A stretch of DNA of 64,000 nt from Corallium rubrum (GCA_964035015.1 OZ035999.1:4360627-4424626), one strand, 5' to 3'; positions 12,029 through 23,998 are shown, numbered from the stretch's first letter. A program made the numbers and translations. The notes: generated from the sequence alone by a model not told the origin.

Positions 12029-12600
12029 TTAACCCTATACAGACTGGGCTTTTTTTTGTCTTCTGGGACTGGGGGGGGGGGGCAGAAAGTGCCCGTGGTC
12101 ATTATCTCCTGAACCATTTGGTGTATTCCAATATATGAAACTTTTACAGGTGGGTGGTATGCCTTGTTCAAGTATGTGTTACACTTATGTTGTCATGGCA
12201 ACAAATTATGACGTCATTATGACGTCATTAATTGCAAAATCCCTGGATTTTTAGAATTTCCAAAATTCTTTTTCTTATTGTTTTGTTAACATAAAAAAGG
12301 TCCTATATCAAAAAAATAGTTTTTCTTTATTAAAAAATGCTTACCTTTATTGTAACTATTATAAAAGTAAACATAATAAAAATTGTATGCTGAAATTTAG
12401 TGTTGGTAAGTGTTCACGACTCCACTGTAACTTTTTGGCGTAATATATTTACACCAAATTTTCCACACATAAAGCCCATACATATTTAGGAAAAGTCATA
12501 AAATTTCAGAACCATACCTGTACTGGTTTAGGAGATATTAACTTTTAAAATCAGTGCGGGCACTTTCTGCCCCCCCCCCCCCCAGTATGGATAGGGTTAA
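12029..12600. mobile_element. piggyBac-like MITE with homopolymer G/C ends
   Basis: It starts TTAACCCTATAC and ends GGATAGGGTTAA. Just inside are a G run (from about 12071) and a C run (from about 12571) that mirror each other with GCAGAAAGTGCCC. TTAA followed by CCCT is the piggyBac terminal signature. Confidence 0.65.
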
Positions 12601-12719
12601 GAGAAAATCGAGGTGAGAGTTCAATTAATTTATGTAATTTCTTCCTTCAATATCTATGCAAATTACCGTCGACATGGTAATGATTTCTTTTGTACAGTCT
12701 TCCTCATGAATTGCTAACG

Positions 12720-13180
12720 AGTTTGAAATGTTGACGTAATTCGTTTTGATTGGTTATTTACCACGAGTACTTGCCACAAGTAAAAAATAGTTCAAAATTT
12801 CCAACTATCTGCCACGAGTGGTAAAATACTCGCTGCGAGGACTGGAAATCCACCTTCACCCAAATATGTTGAGCAAAGTGAAAATGTGGTAAACTGCTGA
12901 AGTTTTTGGTAATGGAAAATTGATTCGAGCAGAGCCCTTCATCAGAGTGAAATATACCCTGTGAGCCGGCTCTTGGGTAGGAGCGGGAGGTGAGTGAAAT
13001 ATGGAATGTCATCACATTCCACTCGGATGAGGCACTCCGTTCAAAACGTCAGTTTTCCATTACCAAAAATTTCAACAGTTTACTCGACTACATTTTCACT
13101 TTTCTTCATCCAAAAAATGCCTACACAGCACTAGCTTTTTTATGTTTGCATTGGGTTTTCATGAATTATGAATGAGTATT
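12720..13180. repeat. dispersed repeat fragment, inverted halves
   Basis: It contains inverted copies of a motif around GGTAATGGAAAA and TTTTCCATTACC with nearby ATCAGAGTGAAATAT. The family recurs at 59690-59880, including the CTACACAGCACT motif. Confidence 0.5.
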
Positions 13181-13296
13181 TTCAATAATAAAATCATAAG
13201 ACACTTGACACACTTGTGAAAATTTAAGGTCTTTACAATATTTGGAGGACCAGTGAAATATGTGGATGACATTTGCCATTTCAGTCAAAATAAAAG

Positions 13297-13402
13297 TTAA
13301 CCCTTTATCGCCCCGTAGCCACTCCATTGACGAGTAAAATCGTCTGGCGTTATAGCCAGAGTAAAATACAGCTAAAGACATCATTGGGCGATAAAGGGTT
13401 AA
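13297..13402. mobile_element. piggyBac-like MITE, tandem copy 1
   Basis: The ends TTAACCCTTTATCGCCC and GGGCGATAAAGGGTTAA are near-perfect inverted repeats. The core has GACGAGTAAAATCGTCTGG. It lies about 250 bp upstream of the first ZNFX1-A exon. Confidence 0.8.
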
Positions 13403-13415
13403 CCGAGATAGTCTA

Positions 13416-13516
13416 TTAACCCTTTATCGCCCAGTTGCCACTCCATTGACGAGTAAAATCGTCTGGCGTTAGCCAGAGTAAAATACTAAAGACATCGTTG
13501 GGCGATAAAGGGTTAA
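13416..13516. mobile_element. piggyBac-like MITE, tandem copy 2
   Basis: Same ends as the element 14 bp upstream, with the palindrome CTGGCGTTAGCCAG intact. Two members of one family sit in direct tandem before ZNFX1-A. Confidence 0.8.
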
Positions 13517-16500
13517 ACACAGCCCCAGGAAAGGCGAGAGCTTTTTTTTCCAGATTTTAATAAAAAATTCCTAAGTTTTCTTTTAAAAAAGAATTTTTTG
13601 AAAATAAAATTTCCGAGAACGACATAAATTTAGTTTATCGTCATTCTGATAGGTGGAGGGAGAGGGCGTGGTGGAAGAGAGCGTGGTGGGAGTGTACGTG
13701 GTGGGGGTGCAGGGCGTGATGGAACCGGACGAGGTGGGGACTTTTCTGGAAACTCGAGAAGTGGGCGGGACGGTGAAAAGTCTCACCGACCATCGCCTCT
13801 AAACTTCCACAAGCTGCGCCGAATGTTGGTCTTGGACCCCACAGATGCCGTTTTGGACCTGTTAAAACACGAAGAACAACTTCAAAACCTTCTGGAAGAC
13901 GATCGCATCAAAGAAGAATACATAGAGCTACTACTGGAAATCTTGGCGAAGGTCTACGACACCCACATGAAGGAGAACTTGATCAAGATCTTGACCCTTA
14001 TTCCAAACACGGCGTTCTTACAGAAAGCTCTGCCACGGTACATCATGCAACTGCCAATGAAGGGCCGCAGTGCGAAACCAGAGAAGCACATCCAGAACAT
14101 TGTAATTCTCTTCGATCATCTGCTCCGCAGGTTTCCCGCTCTCTACACAGAAATCCCGCTCGATTCTCTTCTCGTGGCCACCATGAATCTACAGTCCTCC
14201 TTACAGTCGCAGATCTCCCAACAAGTACAGTAATTAGTGGCCGTGAGACAACGCATCATTGAGAAGAACTCGCGGTCTAAAGACGCGCGTAGGAGGGACA
14301 AAGCCCTCGAAGAAGAAGCCAAACCACCGGACGACTTTCGAGAAATTTCAGTTTATCCAACGACGGACGATTTCAAAGAAGATAAAGAAGTATTCTTAAG
14401 AAAGAATATCGTCGAGGGAAAATATCAAAATGTCGATCATTATTTGGACGTGCAGTTCCGGCTTTTACGAGAAGACTTTATCGGACCGCTTCGTGATGGC
14501 GTCAACGAGATTTTCCAAGGGGTCGGACGCAGCGAACGCAACCAAAACCTCAGAATATACAGAAACGTTGCGTTTGTCGACACCGTTTGCACCAATTCTG
14601 GTATTGTCCACCGTATTCACTTTGACAGCCGACATTTGAAGAAGGTGAACTGGGATAACTCGAAGAGGCTGATATTCGGCTCATTTCTTTGCATGTCCAA
14701 GGATAACTTCAATACTCTGGTATTTGCAACCATAAGTGAACGCAAAGCTGAGCAGCTAAAGGATGGTTATCTTCAAGTTCGATTCCTAGGAGAAATACCA
14801 GACTTGCAGCCGGGGGATCAATTTCAGATGGTTGAGTCGCCAGGGTACTACGAGGCGTATTGTCACAACTTACAAGGACTGCAGGAGATGAGCGAAGAAA
14901 AGATGTCGTTCAGTCGATACTTGGTCGACTGTGAAACGGACGTCCATGTCCCGAGCTATTTGATAAAGAACGAAGAAGGAGCGGTGGGCATGGTCGATTC
15001 GGGTATACCTGCACCACTTCCAGGAACCTACGACCTTCAAAACGCGTTGAAAGCGAAGGTAGATGCCAGGGCTGTCCCAATCTTGCATGCCCCATCGTGG
15101 CCCAAAGTCGACGACGTGGAACTAAACAAGACTCAACTTGAAGCCGTCCAAGCTGCACTGACCAAAGAATTCGTCGTCATTCAAGGTCCCCCAGGAACAG
15201 GGAAGACCTACGTTGGATTGAGAATCGTACAAGCGCTGTTAAAGAATGACCAACACTGGGCGGAGAAACGAGTTGCGCAGCAGGCTTTGCACGGCGGCCG
15301 ATACGGTGAATTAGAGGAAGTCTTTTTGAGATCCCCGATGCTCGTTGTCTGTTACACAAACCACGCATTGGATCAGTTCCTCGAAGGAATCCTTGAATTC
15401 AAGAAGGACGGCATCGTCCGGGTCGGTGGTCGAAGCTCCAGTGAACTTCTGCAAGAGCATAATTTGGGGAGGAAAGCTGGACGGAAAGCCGCGTGGTATG
15501 TGGTTAATGACCAACTAAGAGATATAAATAGGAAGATCGAAACTGAGAAGGCATGCTGCGCGAAAAGTTATAATCAGTTACTGGGACTGGAAGACTTGTC
15601 GTGTGTCATGGAGAAGCGGGAAATGGATCAAATGCTGCCCTATCTCCACGTTGCTGAGTTCATGGGAACCACGGTGATTGGTGCGTGGATAAACATGGAA
15701 CCGCTTCCATTTTATGCTGAAGGATTTGAAGATGGAGAAGAGGAAGGAGATGGGCAGGAGGAGGAGGAGCAGGGAGCACAAGAGGAAGAAAATGTTCAGC
15801 ACGTAGAGAGGGAAGGTGCAAACGAGGAAGGGCATACTACTCCTGGGAATCTGAACGAACAGGCAAGTGGCGGTGATGAAACGATTGATGTTGAGAAAGA
15901 CGCAGAGCGCTTGCAAGGTGAACGCCAAGTTGGCGACGACGAATTCACTCCGATCGAAAACCCCGACGATGTTGTGAAAATGAGCATGACCCAAGACTTC
16001 ATCAACATGGTGAACCTCAGAGCACGAGCAGCGCGATATCAGGAAGAAATGAAAGAGCAGCACGCCGACTTCGTCGCTCCCGACCAGGGTCTATGGCGTT
16101 TAGATTATAACGCTCGCCAGAACTTGTACCAACATTGGCTCAAGCAATTTCAGGAATTCCACACGAGGGCGTACACTGAGCTTTCCCAGCAATACGACGT
16201 AGTGTGTGAGCAAATGAAAGAGATTAAACACGGACAGGAAGAAGATGCGTTGCGTCAGGCTACCGTGATTGGAATGACGACAACCGGTGCCGCCAAGTAT
16301 AGGTAGGTACTCACATACCCTATTTCTTCAAGTAAGCGCCAGCTGTATATAAATAAGCGTTCCTCTCGAGTAAACGCCCACCCCTACAGCAAAAATTTCA
16401 AATAAGCGCCCCACCCCTCCTTGAATAAGTGCCAACCCCTACCCTTGCTCTCTCACTATTCCAAGCTTAGTAATAAAGGTTTAATACAGAAAACAACCCG

Positions 16501-16761
16501 ACAACAAACTTAATGTTGCTTGTGTCGTCACATCAACAAAACTAAACTATCAGTTTCTTCTTCTTTAAGTCGCATCTTGTGTTGTATTACCACGGTTTGT
16601 GTTAAAAATAGATGTTAAAAAAAGAAAATATTTAATAAGCGCGTTCCCGTCGATTAAGCACCCACTCTTGCACGAAATTTAAAATAAGAACCCGGGCGTT
16701 TATTCCGGTAAGTAAGTAGATAACATTGACTGGTAGAAAATGGCATTACTAAAGCATTAGA

Positions 16762-16861
16762 TTAACTCATTCCTGTCCGAGGGCTTCCCCAGAGGTGAAA
16801 GAAATCGTCTGGCGTTAGCCAGAATAAAATACTAAACACCTATTCGGACAGGAAAGAGTTA
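16762..16861. mobile_element. piggyBac-like MITE in ZNFX1-A intron
   Basis: The ends TTAACTCATTCCTGTCC and GGACAGGAAAGAGTTA are inverted. The core ATCGTCTGGCGTTAGCCAGA is shared with the other members of the family. Confidence 0.75.
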
Positions 16862-17099
16862 GGGTCAACTTTTGTATAATTACGCATGCGTACTGTATAA
16901 AAACATTCTAATTTATACGCACTATTCTTGTTCACGTGCCATTTGCGTGCGTTTAATTGTTGACCTAGCGCGTTCTTTTATTCACGTGAAAGCTAGGGTT
17001 ATCTCGGGGGACAACTGGTAGTTGTGTTTTATCATGTGAAACAGGGTCAACTTTGACCCTAGCCCCCAAGTTATCCCTACCCCCCGAGGTAACTCGGTC

Positions 17100-18131
17100 C
17101 AGGGCGTCTATAAGATAGGGCGGGGAAACGAGCCGTGTGCCCTGAAGTATGTGTGATGCGCGGGACCCCCCGAATATTCGAACATTGAAGGAGATTATTT
17201 ACCTGCCCCAGTCCTCGCGCGTCTTTAGCAATGTCTGGCATTGTCTGCCAAATATATTTTTTCCCTTTGCGACGTGTTTGTTCGCATGCAGCAAAAAAAG
17301 CTCAAAAAATTAAGTAACAATATTTACACCAAAGATAGATCTATTAATGGAGTAACCGTCCTTGGATTTGCTAAGTTCTGGTGCCAGGGCAAGTTATTAA
17401 ATATTTTACAAAACGAGTGCGAGTTGGAACTGCGGAAGCCGCCATGATGAACGAAACGAAAGTTTGCTGGAAGAGAATTCACATTTCCTCTTAATATTTT
17501 GGTTTCTGGTGAAGGATGATCATACGGTAAGAAGAACATGTATTCTTTTGTTGATTAAAAATATAAAAGTGACCACATGACGCTTAACTACCTTTCAAAT
17601 ACGTACATTTTCAGAACATTCGAGCCAGGAAAATTTCTCAACTGTAACCAGATTTTTAGGCTGCAATCAACACGCTATTGCTAAAAAAGCTCAAAAAATT
17701 ACGCGATAAAATTTGAGAGGAATAAAGTTTAATGCCTTCCAGACATGTCTTTAAAAAAGCTAAGTTCTGGCTCGTTTTTGAGTTAGGAAATAATTAAAAT
17801 GTTCTATTCGTGGAGCAAAATTAGACAAGGAAGCCATAAATGTCTTCGGCTTCAACATTGGAAATTTTAGTCGTTTTATACTTAAGAATGCCTTCCACCA
17901 TGTTATATGAACAGTACAACGTATGGATAACAAAACAAAAAACTTACACCAGCAATCGAGTCAATAGTTGCAGCATTATAAGAGATTTAATCAACGTCCT
18001 TGAATTTCACATGGATTTTTTGTTTTGATCAAAATTTGCAGTTGGCCGCGCTCGCCCCATGCCTAAAGTGCATCACACATGTTTCAGTACGTCAGATTGG
18101 CGTTTCACCGCCCTATCTTATAGACGCCCTG
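17100..18131. mobile_element. non-autonomous hAT-like element in ZNFX1-A intron
   Basis: Terminal inverted repeats start CAGGGCGTCTATAAGATAGG and are mirrored at the right by CCTATCTTATAGACGCCCTG. The host sequence CTCGGTC is duplicated on each side (17093-17099 and 18132-18138). The CAGGG terminus fits hAT elements, which usually duplicate 8 bp. No transposase is visible. Confidence 0.75.
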
Positions 18132-21100
18132 CTCGGTCTCATGTGAACAGGCCCTAACGTAAAGTTTGAATAATATACATTGTTAGATAGCTAGAGTTTC
18201 GCTGGATACAACGATGACTGTCATTGGTTGGTTTGTGGTCACATGACCTTAGCTAAATTTCAATGTTTACCGAGCGGGCAATAATTGAGAACTTATTGCC
18301 TGCTCGGTCACTAAGTTTTCAATTGTTGACCGCTAGAACTTTGAACTCTTCACGGTTTCCTATAAACAAAGCTTGTTTGGTAAGAGAAAAAGAATATTTA
18401 TAGGTCTTCAAAGCATGTGTGAAGATTAACTGGAGAAATGTATTGCTGTTCTTTTGTTCTGAGACTCATATTTGTTTGTTTGATGTGAAATTACAGAGCC
18501 AGGCGAAATGTTTTGGTAAATCTTTCAGTTTATCTTTTCGTTGTGTACTTTCCCTTGATAAACGTCGAAATTATTCAGCGAAACTCAAGCTATATAACAA
18601 AACACTTAATGTCTGATCCCTCGGGAAACAGTTAGTTTTGTTTTCCCTCGAGTCTCGATGTTTCCCTCGACGGAGCAGACATTAAGTGTATAATGTTCAT
18701 GCTTATGTAAATACTTGATGTTTAATACTTGTGAAATGTTTGATATTGACAATATAGAAACGTCTTGCAGAAGATTGAGCCGAGGATCATAGTAGTCGAA
18801 GAGGCCGCTGAAGTTCTGGAGGCTCATATCGTCACAGCATTATCCAAAGGAGCTCAGCATTTGATTCTAATTGGAGACCACAAACAACTCAAGCCTAACC
18901 CAAGTGTTTACACTCTGGCCAAGCAATACAACCTGGAAGTGTCGTTGTTCGAACGCATGGTCAGGAATGGAATGAAATGTTACACGCTCGACACACAGCA
19001 CCGCATGAGACCCGAGATTGCGCAGTTGATGAAGCATATCTACGACGATCTCAAGAACCACGTCAGCGTTGAGAACTTCGACGACGTGCTGGGCGTTTCC
19101 AAGAACTTGTTTTTCATCGATCATCAACATCCGGAGAAAAGTGACGACGAGTTACGAAGCCACTCGAACGAACACGAATCGAACTACATCGTGGCATTGT
19201 GTCGGTACCTTCTACACCAAGGGTACGATAGTTCAAAGATTACAGTCCTCACCATGTACACAGGGCAGTTGCTCGAACTGAAGAAGTTGATGCCGAAAGC
19301 GCAGTTCTCGGGAGTTCGAGTGTGTTCGGTGGATAATTTTCAAGGCGAGGAGAATGATATCATCCTGTTATCTCTGGTGCGTAGCAACGAAGAGCGGAAG
19401 ATTGGATTCCTTGGTGTTTCCAATCGTATCTGCGTGGCTTTGTCCAGAGCTCGTATGGGCTTCTATTGCATCGGTAACATCGGCATGCTGGCCGAGAAGA
19501 GTGAGCTGTGGGCAAAGATTAAAGCCCAGTTAGAAAACCAGGAAGCCGTTGGACCAGCACTTCCAATCTACTGCAGAAACCACAAATCGACAAAAATCAA
19601 GGCAGCCAAGGCGCAAGATTTCAAAAAGGCCCCCGAAGGAGGGTGTACCCTGCCGTGCGATTTCCGTCTGGATTGCGGGCACAAATGTGAAATGGTTTGT
19701 CATCCGGTCGACCGCGAGCATTTGGAATACGAGTGCGAGAAGCCTTGTGGAAAGAATGTGTGCCCCCTGGACCATCGCTGTGCGAAGCGTTGCCACTATG
19801 GGACTCCGTGTGGCTCGTGTGAGAAGCTTGTCACGAAGACCCTCGAGAAGTGTGGTCACAAGCAACTGATGGCTTGCAGTGCCAATCCCCTGAGATTCGA
19901 ATGCGTCTTACCGTGTGAAAAAGTGTTGCCGTGTGGCCATCCCTGCCGAAGCTCGTGTGGAAAAGTGTGCAGTTTGAAACGATGCCAAGAGAAAGTGGAG
20001 AAGACCTTACCGTGTGGTCATCAACACGCCATCGAATGTTCAACTCCAACCGAAGATTACAAGTGCGGTGTTCGTTGCGAAACCGTCCTAGATTGCGAGC
20101 ATCCGTGCCCGGGAAACTGCCATGATTGTAAAGAAGGGAGAGTACATGTAGCGTGTCAGCATCCTTGTGAACGTACTCTGATATGCTCCCATCCTTGCAA
20201 GGAACCGTGCACTAAAGACTGCCCGTCGTGCAAACAAGATTGCGAAAACAAGTGCATGCACAGCGCATGTCGCAAAAAATGCGGTGAGCCGTGTACCCCG
20301 TGTGAAGAGCCGTGCACTTGGAATTGCAGCCACAAGAAATGCAAGAATAAGTGCTCGGAGATCTGTGATCGCAAACCGTGTAACGTGCAATGCAAAGCAA
20401 AGTCGTACTGCAATAAAAAGAAACACAAATGTGTCGGTCTGTGTGGTGAGAAGTGCCCCAAATTGTGTCGTGTCTGTGACAGGGAAAAACTTACTGAGAA
20501 CGTTTTTGGAACTGAAAGTAAATATCATGCACAATTCATCGAGCTTCTTGACTGTGGACATTTTTTTGAAGTGACGGCTTTCGACAAATACATGGCTATG
20601 GAAGACGATGATGACGTCACCAATATTCAACTTAAGCAGTGCCCGAAGTGCAAAACCCCTATTCGAAAAAGCTTACGTTACGGCAATTCCATCAAGAAGA
20701 CTTTGATGAACATCGAACTCGTGAAAAAGAAAGTTTTGGACGACGGTGTTGATAGGAAGACAAAAGAGGCCGAATTGGTGAGGCGAGGAGAGAAAATGTT
20801 GAAAAAGTATCCACTCATTTTGAAGCCGTGCGAAGAAGTTTACGTAGAAGGAAGGTACAAAAATCTTAGCGAAAGCGTCATTGAAGGGGTCTTGGCAATG
20901 GATAGAGTAGTTCCTTCTCCGAATCGCCGTCGTTTGATTCATAGGAATTCGGCGTACTTTGATCTTTTGTACAGAATTCGTTCGTGCGATTATAAAGAGC
21001 TAGACGCCGTTAAGAATCAAATCCGTCTCTTGCTTTGCATTTATGAAATCAAGTCAAAATTCTTGGTAAGAATACCAGCTAGTCGCGAAGAAAAGCGTCT

Positions 21101-21715
21101 TCGTGCAGCAGTAAACGACTTGGAGAAACGTCTCGTCGACCTGAAACTCACAAATCAACTGGCCGGAGACTTGAAGGAAGAAATCTTGCGAGTTACCTTG
21201 GAATGTCAGTTGACGATCGTACAAGAAGACATCGCCAGCGCTGGTATAATAACCGTTCCACCAGAAATGCAGTTGAAACTGGATTCCATCTCAAGTCTGT
21301 TGTCTGCCAGAAAGAGAATCAGAAAGAATCTACGAGAAGAAGCTAGCCAGTATTTGGACAAGATTTGCAACGACATGAGGTTAAAGAGCATTACAGCAGT
21401 GGAGAGGGCCCGGATTGGATATACAAAAGGCCAGTGGTTTAAGTGTCGCAACGGGCATGTTTACGCCGTTGCAGAAAGTGGTGGAGCGATAGATAAGGGG
21501 TGTCCTGAGTGCCAAGAAGAGATCGATGACAGTCAGTCTGTGGCGAAGGATGATCCCACACTGAAAGCAGATGGAGACGAATCGAAACAAGGAAATCTTC
21601 AAAGTTATGATCGGAAAGAACCGAGACGATCAACTCGGGAGTTTCTTTTGGATAGACGTGCAAGGCTGAGGCTTACTCGTCATTGGTAAGTAACGTGCAA
21701 GGGCGATGCTTACGT

Positions 21716-21924
21716 TAGCCTGGTACCCTGGCCCAATTTCAAAAGAAATATGGGCCAGGTAACCACTAATTTCATTCTCGCGTCATCAGGGCTAAATCCA
21801 CTTCTGACGATTGCAGTTTTACTCATAGCCACTAAAAACGCGCGAAATTTCAACCAATGGGAAAGCAGAAGTCTTTAGTGGTTACCTGGCCCATATTCTT
21901 TGATTGGGCCAAGGTACAAGGCTA
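21716..21924. mobile_element. 209-bp MITE with 9-bp target duplication
   Basis: It begins TAGCCTGGTACCCTGGCCCA and ends with the mirrored TGGGCC...GGTAC...GGCTA. The flanks 21707-21715 and 21925-21933 are both TGCTTACGT. It lies 26 bp after the ZNFX1-A stop. A 9-bp duplication fits Mutator-like or Merlin-like elements. Confidence 0.8.
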
Positions 21925-22535
21925 TGCTTACGTTTGCAGTCCCAGTGACGTATCAACCTCGTACCCAGGGTCTTGACTCACGATAGCTAGGCCACTAGTA
22001 GCGAAAGAGTCCATTTATAAATGCAAAACAATAGGAGAAAAATATTAACACACAGGACGTACGCCTGTTTAGGCCTTCCTCAGCCTTGGGCGTTCACTCA
22101 GACGCAACACCAAAAGACACTGTGTCGAGGATTGCGCAAGAATACCGATTTGCGACGCAACAAAAAAAAATATAAGGTACCGAACCGAATACTCGTGTCT
22201 ACCACATTAGCCCGAGTAATAAGGCTTTTTATGAAAAATAGCGCATCAGTCCAACGAATTAGCATTGTTTCGGTGAGACAATGTAAATATCATTGTAAAA
22301 ATTTTCATTGATTAATTATATAGATCTTTCCGTAAAAGAATCAACAAAAAGTCAAAGTGTAACACGGTCAAGTCAAGACAAAGTGCCATTCTTGTAGGCA
22401 CGATCTCTACAATTAATGCAGAACTAGGCGAACGTACAGAAAAAAAATTTGATTTGTGTATGTACATTGTACAATTTTTGAGGGATTTTTTAATGTTTGT
22501 AATGAATACTTTAATTTTAATTGTCTTAGTGGGTT

Positions 22536-23653
22536 CAGATAGCGCATTTACACGATACAGGAACTAAATTGTGCAGGTGACAAAGACAGCACGCTTCTAC
22601 CAATACGATCCTGTTTTTAAGGCAATATTAAAGACTTATTAACCGAGTGCGAGGTCTGTACGGGAAAGTATTTGCCTGACGTTTTCGTACAGACCGAGCG
22701 ACGAAGGAGCGAGGTTTGTGCGATAAAACCGAGGGCAAATACTTTCCCGTACAGACCGAGCAAACGAGGTTAATAAGGAATTTATTATATGGCTATTGGT
22801 TCATTTTATTTTTAAGTTTCAAGCGTTGTTTTAATTTCGTCTTCGGAGTATTGTTTACCTTACCTGTTGACTTTTTCGTGTCGCTACTTGGCCTTCTTGT
22901 TTACACCAGTTCGGCCTTTATTTGTCGTGTTTTTAGATAGAAAGCTTTAAAGAAAACCAGCAGCAATGTTCTAGCACATTTTATTGTTCAGAATATTTGA
23001 ACAAAGATAAACAGTTCTCTTTTATTTGTATTCAAATCAACTCAGACGTATTCCCGCCAAAACGTACAGGGCCGAGAAAAAAAGCGTATTGACCGGTCGG
23101 TCAACATCGTAAAATCCCGACCTCTCAGGAACCAATCAGCGTGCGTCGTTTTGCGTACGGACCGGAAATCAAACCCAGCCATATAATAATACTTGCTTAT
23201 TGCAGCTCACAATACCTCGTAGGTAGGTAGGTAAACTTTATTTATACAGGGTAACCCCTTCAGCTCTATGGCTGATATCAATGGGGGCCCTGTATTTTCA
23301 GATTACAGTTTAAAACTAAAACTAAAATTACAGAATAATATAAGTATGTACATATATATGTGTGTGTGTATGTGTATGTATATATATATATATATACTTA
23401 TATATATATATACTTATATTATTCATGTAATTTTAGTTTTAGTTTTAAACTGTAATCTGAAAATACAGGGCCCGCATTGATATCAGCCATAGAGCTGAAG
23501 GGGTTACCCTGTATAAATAAAGTTTACCTACCTACGAGGTATTGTGAGCTGCAATAAGCAAGCAATATTGCCTTGAAAACAGGATCGTATAGAAGCGTGC
23601 TGTCTTTGTCACCTGCACAATTTAGTTCCTGTATCGTGTAAATGCGCTATCTG
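22536..23653. repeat. nested palindromic complex
   Basis: The outer arms 22536-22628 and about 23568-23653 mirror each other (CAGATAGCGCATTTACACGA and its complement). The inner arms 23190-23345 and 23415-23575 mirror each other, with a TA/TG-rich loop. A third palindrome near 22640-22775 carries GTACAGACCGAG motifs. Confidence 0.75.
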
Positions 23654-23704
23654 AAAAAATATATGTATAGGTTATCACATACACATATAGGTTAAAATAT
23701 GTAT

Positions 23705-23856
23705 AGGTTATCACATGAGGGACGAGGTGATATCAGTTTTATCGCTTGAGGGACGATATTGTTATTGTCACGAGTGAGCGCAGCGAACGAGGGACAATTA
23801 CGATATGGTCCTGAAAGCGATAAAACTGATATACCGAGTCACGAATGTGATAACCT
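23705..23856. mobile_element. short MITE with AGGTTATCACAT ends
   Basis: The ends AGGTTATCACATGAGG and its mirror ATGTGATAACCT bracket inverted CAGTTTTATCGCTT motifs. A longer relative lies at 61374-62133 in the PRELID3 intron. Confidence 0.65.
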
Positions 23857-23998
23857 ATTTATCACATACTTGTGCCTGTATCATGTTTTAGGGCTCCCAA
23901 CGCAGGACATATGACGGTACAGATACGGTACAGCGGGACATATCGTTTTTATGTCCCGTTGTTATCACCCTGATAAAGGCACAAGTATGTGATATATA

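Larger units (their letters stand above)
16303..18757 (+). other. ZNFX1-A intron
   Basis: Donor AG|GTAGGTAC, acceptor AATATAG|AAACG, splitting an Arg codon to give KYR-NVLQKI. The same junction occurs in copy B, whose intron is only 750 bp. The extra length here is largely inserted elements: a piggyBac-like MITE (16762-16861) and a hAT-like element of about 1 kb (17100-18131). Confidence 0.85.
13649..21689 (+). pseudogene. ZNFX1: ZNFX1-like RNA helicase, copy A, broken by one in-frame stop
   Basis: Exon 1 runs 13649-16302 and exon 2 runs 18758-21689 (stop TAA), with a GT-AG intron 16303-18757. Order of parts: Arg-Gly-rich N-terminus; helical domain (LDLLKHEEQLQNLLEDD); helicase core with Walker A GPPGTGKT near 15185; acidic insert near 15730-15790; motif II VVEEAAEV and motif III LILIGDHKQL at the start of exon 2; NFX1-type Cys/His repeats (about 19650-20480); a C-terminal RZ-type finger (WFKCRNGHVY...CPEC). 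ZNFX1 is a UPF1-family helicase acting in dsRNA sensing and small-RNA pathways. A TAA at 14231-14233 replaces the GAA of copy B, and the codon matching copy B's ATG is CTG at 13646-13648. The frame is otherwise open for about 1,860 codons, so the break is young, polymorphic or a sequencing error. An upstream first exon is possible. Confidence 0.85.

Noticed and set aside
20088..20630. 180-codon antisense frames over the ZNFX1 zinc fingers
   Set aside because: Shadows of the Cys-rich coding sequence; the sense frame has clear homology.
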